64,000 nt of DNA from Antitrichia curtipendula (lineage: Eukaryota; Streptophyta; Bryopsida; Hypnales; Leucodontaceae), in NCBI GenBank assembly GCA_951230915.1, contig OX579637.1, forward strand, positions 4,588,001 through 4,652,000, given 5' to 3'. The notes below the pieces were generated by a model that was not told the origin of the DNA, searched no databases, and worked only from the letters and a program-made list of their open reading frames with translations. Below, piece by piece: positions 58,819-64,000 of the stretch; the first letter of the stretch is position 1; the number at the start of each line of letters is the position of its first letter. The translations under genes and the position numbers were made by a program.

Positions 58819-59714
58819 GATTTACCAGCAAGGCACCTCCTCGACCCAATGCATTGTGAAAAAAACTTATGTGAAAATTTAGTTTGAACCCTATTAGGAG
58901 AAACAGATGGTGTGAAATCGAGGGAGGATATGCGTGTAAGGGGCATTCAAAAGCATTTGCATTTGCAATGGAACTCAGATGGACAGACTTATTTCATGCC
59001 AAATGCGCCGTATGTATTGTCAAAAGAGGATCGTCAAGAATTTTTCAAGACAATGTCAGAGTTGAAGTTCCCAAGTAACTACGTGGGACCTTTGAAGCAA
59101 AGGATTAAGGATGGGAAATTAAGTGGACTTAAAACGCATGACTACCACATTCTGTTGCAACAAGTTCTTCATGTTTGCTTGAGAAACATCGGTAATCCAA
59201 ACGTTGTAGGAGCCATAATGCGAGTGAGCAGGTTGTTTAAGAAAATTTGTTCAAAGGTGGTCGACAGTAATCATAAGGTACAAATGTTAGAGGATGTTGC
59301 TGAAACTATTTGTTCTCTAGAGAAAGAACTTCCTCCTTCAATATTTGTAATAATGATGCATTTACCCATTCATTTGGTGGAGGAACTGTTTATATGTGGT
59401 CCCATTCATACGCGGTGGATGTATCCATTTGAGAGATACATGAAGTGCTTGAAAGGGTTTGTAAAAAACAAAGCAAAGCCCAAAGGGAGCATGGCAAATG
59501 GTTATTTGAGAGAAAAATCCATTGGTTTTCTGAATGAGTATTCAGCTAAATATACCCCAACTACAAAGAGAGCTTGGGATGATGATGAAGAACCTGCTAT
59601 ATATGATGAAGTTTTGGAAGGTAGAAAGCGAGACCGCGTCATGTCAATGGACTTCCAAAAAGAAATCCGTGGCTTCATTTTAGACAACTATGAGAACTTA
59701 GAGGAGTACAAGAG
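58819..59714 (+). pseudogene. TNP2 transposase of the 44-kb CACTA, exon 3 (HxxDxMHxxKN block fused to DUF4218)
   Basis: Acceptor GATTGAAG (58818), donor AAGAG|GTAAAC. It encodes RHLLDPMHCEKNLCENLV, TGA 58885, then MPNAPYVLSKEDRQEF, LSGLKTHDYHILLQQVLHVC, MMHLPIHLVEELFICGPIHT, RWMYPFERYMKCLKGFVKNK. The junction HILLQQ-VLHV is uninterrupted, whereas the homologous point in the other TNP2 has an intron (52100-52474). Confidence 0.75.
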
Positions 59715-59922
59715 GTAAACTTTATTTATTCTATGTATGCCAACATAAAACAGGTTGTCTCGGGTTTGCATATGTAGCTCTTTGCTCAATTATTTTTTAT
59801 TGAATGATGACATCTTACAATCACATGTTTTTGACTTGGTACTTTTCAATTGAGTTAGAGTTCTTACTGGAATTTGTACATGATGTCTTCACTTGTAAGT
59901 TCCACTGTGGTCCTTTGTTCAG

Positions 59923-61078
59923 TCATAGACTCATAGTGAAGTTATGGTCTGCTGAAATGTATAGGAGGTACGAAGGATGTTTGATGGAGCGGAACACAGA
60001 GAGGGAATGTTTTCGACGCCATCAACGGAGAAGGGGAAGGCGACACACGTTTGCATATCCTTTATACTTACAGAAGTTACTTGATTTTTCAGAATGGATA
60101 ATGCAGGAAGTGAGGCAAGAGCAACAAGCTAGTCTAAGCGTATCTCCAATGGTAGTAGACACAGCTAGGGGACCCTTACAAGTTGCGGCATCTTATAAGT
60201 CTATGTATGCTTTCGGGAACCATTTTTGGGTGCTCAGTTTTGAGCAATCTTTGAAAACAATGGATAGTGGTGTAGCTGCTACATTCAGGCAGAAATGTAA
60301 AAATGGAATTCGTGATGTCAATCAAGTAGAGGCAAATGTGGAGTACGTTGGTCATATAGAGGAGATATTGGAATTGAATTATAGACGTCATTGTATAGTC
60401 ATTCTAGTGTGTGACTTTTGAAAGCTAACTATCGGGAGAGAATGCCACCATCAAAAAAGATAAGTGGAGGTTTACTTTAGCCAACTATGATAGAAGGCCG
60501 GGTGTTGTTTGTCAAGATAGCTTTGTTTTCCCAAAGCATTGTGAGCAAATTTTCTATTGTAACGCAAGAGAGTCTCCTGGTTGGAGAATAGTTTTGAGGA
60601 AGGAGGTGAGAGGTAGATGAGTGCTGGCACATAATGAAGAGGAGATGGAACCAAAACTCTTTAGAATGGGTGAAGATGATGATTTTGAAGGGTTGCGTCC
60701 ACAAAGGTAGGTAGGCAAGGGGCCATCAGCATCAGTGAACACAGGACAAAATGTCGTCTTAGAAGAAGTCCTCTCAATAAGATCGCATAGGACTGGTGGG
60801 CAAAGGACATGTCTTAGAACAAGGGGAGGTCGAGGTGGACGTGGTCAAGGCAGAGCAACTGCACGTCGTGGTGGTAGTTGTCACAGAGGTCGAGGCCATC
60901 CCATAGTTGGTGGTCATCGACAAACTGCAATGAATGAAGAAGATTTTATCAATGCTGCAAATGAGGACAGAGAAGAAGAAGAAACACTTTACACACAATT
61001 TGAAGGAAGTGGAGAAGCTTCTAGAGTTAGAGAAAGAGAAAAGGACAGAATTGGACAAAGAAGAAGGACCCGACAATG
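59923..61078 (+). pseudogene. TNP2 transposase of the 44-kb CACTA, last exon (DUF4216, RGG-rich end)
   Basis: Encodes MYRRYEGCLMERNTEREC, YAFGNHFWVLSFEQSLKTMD, VEYVGHIEEILELNYRRHCI, VILVCDF then TGA 60419. A frameshift near 60420-60470 leads to NYDRRPGVVCQDSFVFPKHC and GWRIVLRKEV. Further on is an R/G-rich stretch (RGGRGGRGQGRATARRGGSC), which may be a nucleic-acid-binding tail, and an acidic coil ending at TGA 61078. Confidence 0.65.
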
Positions 61079-61079
61079 A

Positions 61080-61590
61080 TTGGAAACGCATCGTAATGAC
61101 GAAGTCGATGAAGATGATCAACAAGGTCACGTGGGACCGATGGTGAGCGCCGTGGGACATATGCATGTATTAAAGGATTGTAGACAATAGTATGTAAGTC
61201 TGGACAGCAAAAGAATGATGTTTTTATATTGATCGACCATGATGACAATCCAGTGAGAAGACCAAGGATAGAGAGGTTCTCTCAATCCTTGGACAACAAA
61301 CATCTATTTCAAAAACTCCGTGACAATGAAATTTTTTTTCTCTACAAATGAAGAACTTTTTGTTTTGAAGCTCCAACGTAGATGTACATGTTTAGAACAC
61401 ATGCCAAAATACAGTTGATAAAAAAATTGATACTCATATGAAAGAAAGATGACAAAAATTTGACACAGAATTGATAAACAGTCGATACATTTAGTTGTTG
61501 ACAGCAACAGGGTCGAAATTAGAGCCTTATGTCATTTTGGACATTTTTTTGTCAAATTATTGTCAATTAGGAGCCCTTTTCCTTGTAGTG
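61080..61590 (+). repeat. Right subterminal region of the 44-kb CACTA
   Basis: TTGACA, TGTCAA and TTGATA motifs cluster at 61430-61570 before the terminus TTTTCCTTGTAGTG. No coding frame. Confidence 0.6.
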
Positions 61591-61756
61591 TCTATTACAA
61601 TCTTGTAACCCTACACTTCATTCTATGACTACTTTGCGACTAAACAACCTAGTTGTCAAATTTGGTGCATATAGAGAGGATTACAGTTGCAGGATAGTTA
61701 TATAGGACACTAGTTGCATAGTAGTGGGTTGTGCCGGACACGTTTTTCTTCTAGTG
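61591..61756 (+). mobile_element. Right remnant of the outer CACTA element
   Basis: Matches 36210-36372 almost base for base, ending TTTTTCTTCTAGTG at 61756. It is directly followed by coding sequence of gene A-prime (NKELVDSVM), so the outer element inserted within that gene. The 3-bp duplication GAA at 61757-61759 has no visible left partner because the left terminus is missing. Confidence 0.8.
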
Positions 61757-62871
61757 AACAAAGAACTGGTTGATTCCGTCATGTGCACTGCATACAACAA
61801 GTGCACAAAGAACTTCTCACTGAAGAGAGAGTTCTTCAAGCACATGGGGCATTTCATGAACAAGGACCTCAATGAATATATCTTCCATCTACTTGGAAGA
61901 ACTGAACGGCAAACCCATGATTACTCGAAAGTCTCTATGGATGCTGCAAGGATCTTGTATATGGACAATTATAAGAAAGTTTATGGCCACTGACAAGACC
62001 TTGAAGTTCAGGGACTCACACGGGAAAGTGATCGACGAGGTCTAGAGGAAATAAAAGTGCACGAATAAGTTCACTTCGGCTTTCGTGAGATTTTCTACTC
62101 ACTGCCCTGCCCAATACATTTTTTGTGAAGTATCTCACCAACAAAGCAAAAAAGAAGACTGCAGTAGATTATAAGGACAATGTGAAATTGTCTGTAGTTT
62201 ATTCCATCTTCAAGAGTTTTTTGAAGATGAGGAAGCAAGTCATGGAGATGGAGGGCAATGTGTACATCCGAGGTTATCAGTGCTATCCGCAAGCTTTTGT
62301 GACGGGCCACTAGTGGCCCTACGCCAATAGAGAACTTCAGTTCACCGTCACAGATTTTCAAATCCTACCTAGATCTAAAGCTAAATCCACTGATGGGCCT
62401 CCGTGTTCTCCACTGCTCAATTACATGGCTGCTCATTTGAAGCCTGAAATTACTACCCTGTATGTTTGGTTATGGATTATGGGAAGTCCATTCAACTTGG
62501 ACGTGTCCAAGAAATTTGCAACTTCGCAGCTCAAGGAATACGAGATCAAAGTGTCCATGTACCATCCTAGCAAAGTTGAGAGTTTGGACAACACCACAAA
62601 ACAAGCCATCCCATCCGTGGTGAAGCTCGTATTCATATTGAAGAAAGGGATGGATGGAGAGCTGAAAATTCTGGATGTTGTAAAGAAGGTTTACTCCACG
62701 GACGATATCCCTTACTACAAGGAATTCTAGAAAAATACGGAGGCTAAGTATAAGATCCATCCCAACGAGTTGAAGATGGAGTTCTATATTGACATTCTCC
62801 AAAGCTTCTTTGTGAAGGGAGAGAACATCATTGGCATTTACACAAGGTCAAAATTCATAATTGCCGCAAAG
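61757..62871 (+). pseudogene. Gene A-prime, second copy of the gene A family, middle exon
   Basis: In order: VMCTAYNKCTKNFSLKREFF, KHMGHFMNKDLNEY, TGA near 61991, a scrambled stretch, then ALPNTFFVKYLTNKAK, KQVMEMEGNVYIRGYQCY, GH-TAG-WP at about 62311, PCSPLLNYMAAHLKP, SKVESLDNTTKQAIPSVVKL, TAG at 62728, then KYKIHPNELKMEFYIDILQS and NIIGIYTRSKFIIAAK. The motifs match gene A exon 3 in order, without the MITE. The expected donor reads AAG|ATAAAA, so GT has become AT. Confidence 0.65.
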
Positions 62872-63159
62872 ATAAAATTTCAACTCCTACTATCAATCAT
62901 CTTCAAGCCAAAGATAATAATTGAACTTAGATTGTTATCTTCGGTTTGAGGATAACCATTTGAGATCAATAGTTAGCATTGGCTATTGAATAAGAATTCA
63001 ATATCAATTTGGACTTCCTACACGTTTTTATATTTCAAATCTTGTCTCCAAACTGCTTAACATTTATCTTCGACTCGAGGATAACTGCACTAGAAGTTAA
63101 CTATGCAATTTAATGTAGCTTTGAGAAGTGGGTACTAACATATTGTAGTGGTCTTGTAG
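62872..63159 (+). other. Gene A-prime intron with its own dyads
   Basis: From the mutated donor (AT for GT) to acceptor CTTGTAG (63159). It contains a hairpin with 23-base arms (62899-62921 and 62931-62953; 19 of 23 pair, the rest transitions) and a 21-bp dyad at 63064-63084 with half-site TTATCTTCGA. The dyad centre CGACTCG is the same as in gene A, but the arms differ. Confidence 0.65.
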
Positions 63160-64000
63160 ATGTATGGCCTATTTTATTATGGAATTACCGAGCGGCATTT
63201 CTCCGAAAAACTCTGGGACATGCCAAAGTATAGCAATTCTTTGGACATTAACAGCTTCTGCCATGAGAATTTGCCATACCTTTCAGGTTATGAACGTCTG
63301 TGCAATCTAGCAACTCTGGAATTGAACTCTGAGTCCATGCCGTCGAGGGAGGGAACCATGGAATCCTCAGACATAGAAATCAAATTTGTTGGTGATGGGG
63401 GTGCTATAGAACTTGGCATTAATGAATTCGGGACGAACACCAAGATCATCGGCTGCGACGACTTGGATGTTATTGGAGCCGATGTCCATGTGATGAATTG
63501 GTGGCCAACATTGAACCCTCCAGGAGTTGAGAAAGTGGTAGAGGATACGCAATAGGTGGAGGTGATGGCAACGACAGAGAAGAATAATAGAAAGAAGGCC
63601 AAGAAGCCCAATGAAGGGAAGTGGCCATACACAACCTCAGTGACCTCGAAGAGTCCTACTCAAATTTAAATGATATTGACTACAAGGGTCCGGAGCTTGA
63701 TGCAATAGGACCATCAAGAGGCAACCATGAAGTCGAATCTACTTTGGAGCCGCAACTTGGGCCTGCTGCGGAGTCCATCTAGTTCAAGGTCAAGCACTTC
63801 TATGTCCGGTGAAGTAGGAGAACAAAAATCTTTGGAAGGAATAAGCAGCAAGGAAGGCCTTGAAGTGAGCAAAAGAGGAAGCAAAATGGGTAGTGGAGCA
63901 ATTAAAGGCGAAACTTGAGAAACTTCGGAAAGAGAATGTCTCTCTAAAGACAATGACGCAAGATCCATCGGTCTCTCGATCTCTTCAACATATTAGTTTT
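63160..64000 (+). pseudogene. Gene A-prime, next exon (runs off the window)
   Basis: Opens MYGLFYYGITERHFSEKLWD, matching gene A exon 4, then IKFVGDGGAIELGINEFGTN, DDLDVIGADVHVMN and TAG 63553. A K-rich stretch and a frameshift near 63620 lead to SDLEESYSNLNDIDYKGPEL. Near the window end a different frame gives a likely coiled coil (KEEAKWVVEQLKAKLEKLRK), comparable to the coiled coil in gene A. Several stops, so a pseudogene here. Confidence 0.55.

Larger units (their letters stand above)
17317..61590 (+). mobile_element. 44.3-kb CACTA (En/Spm-type) transposon, inflated by nested insertions
   Basis: The left terminus CACTACAAGGAAAA (17317) is matched by its exact complement TTTTCCTTGTAGTG (ending 61590). 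Flanking 3-bp direct repeats are TCT (17314-17316 and 61591-61593). Both ends carry subterminal TTGACA/TGTCAA repeats. The native genes are a minus-strand ORF1 (19450-21460) and a plus-strand TNP2 transposase (56787-61078), the usual divergent order. Nested inside are a Mutator-like element (about 21811-33700), a 1.2-kb CACTA (35131-36372) and a 14.5-kb CACTA (42065-56581). The unoccupied insertion site is preserved in the paralogous sequence at 36207-36209. Confidence 0.85.

Overview
The window looks like a transposon-dense, non-genic stretch of a land-plant or streptophyte nuclear genome. I cannot name the species. Support for this: a short run of plant-type TTTAGGG telomere-like repeats (2284-2313), telo-box-like sequence at a promoter (7081-7093), two TNP2-type CACTA transposons with CACTA termini, a Mutator-like transposase with GCM-like and SWIM-like zinc fingers, GT-AG introns, and about 40% GC. 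I see no single-copy housekeeping gene, no rRNA or tRNA and no CRISPR array. Almost every coding frame is broken by stops or frameshifts, so most genes here are pseudogenes or transposon genes in decay.

Layout. 1-1300: an edge fragment of a methyltransferase-family gene (minus strand), then a tandem array of short GCGCTGAA palindromes. 2440-5790: a degenerate ~177-bp satellite array. 6960-15808: a large spliced gene ('gene A', plus strand) with a GC-rich first exon, a ParB-like segment, a methyltransferase-like segment cut by a 359-bp MITE, a low-complexity middle, and an FCP1/NIF-phosphatase-like segment. 16112-16326: a long hairpin. 16738-17316 plus 61591-61756: the split remains of one CACTA element. 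Between those halves sits a second CACTA element of 44,274 bp (17317-61590, TSD TCT). A paralogous copy at 35131-36372 preserves the empty site.

The 44-kb element has itself been inflated by at least three insertions. (1) A Mutator-like element (about 21811-33700) carrying divergently a transposase (plus) and a ParB/methyltransferase-family gene ('gene B', minus). (2) A 1.2-kb non-autonomous CACTA (35131-36372, TSD GAA). (3) A 14.5-kb CACTA with perfect 21-bp termini (42065-56581, TSD TAG), carrying its own minus-strand ORF1 and plus-strand TNP2. Removing these leaves roughly 16.6 kb, close to the size of the 14.5-kb element. Its own genes are ORF1 (19450-21460, minus) and TNP2 (56787-61078, plus). 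To the right, 61757-64000 holds a second copy of gene A ('gene A-prime'), into which the outer CACTA had inserted.

How it fits together. Genes A, A-prime and B appear to be one superfamily: a ParB-like region, an SAM-methyltransferase-like region near the C-terminus, and an acidic D/E-rich tail. One member lies inside a terminal-inverted-repeat element next to a Mutator-like transposase, which suggests the methyltransferase gene is transposon cargo. The introns of A and A-prime carry 21-bp dyads with the same central CGASTCG but different arms, and the two genes of the Mutator-like element share a related intron motif in the same sense. These points are the most likely undescribed biology here. 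Domain names come from reading motifs by eye; no database search was possible.
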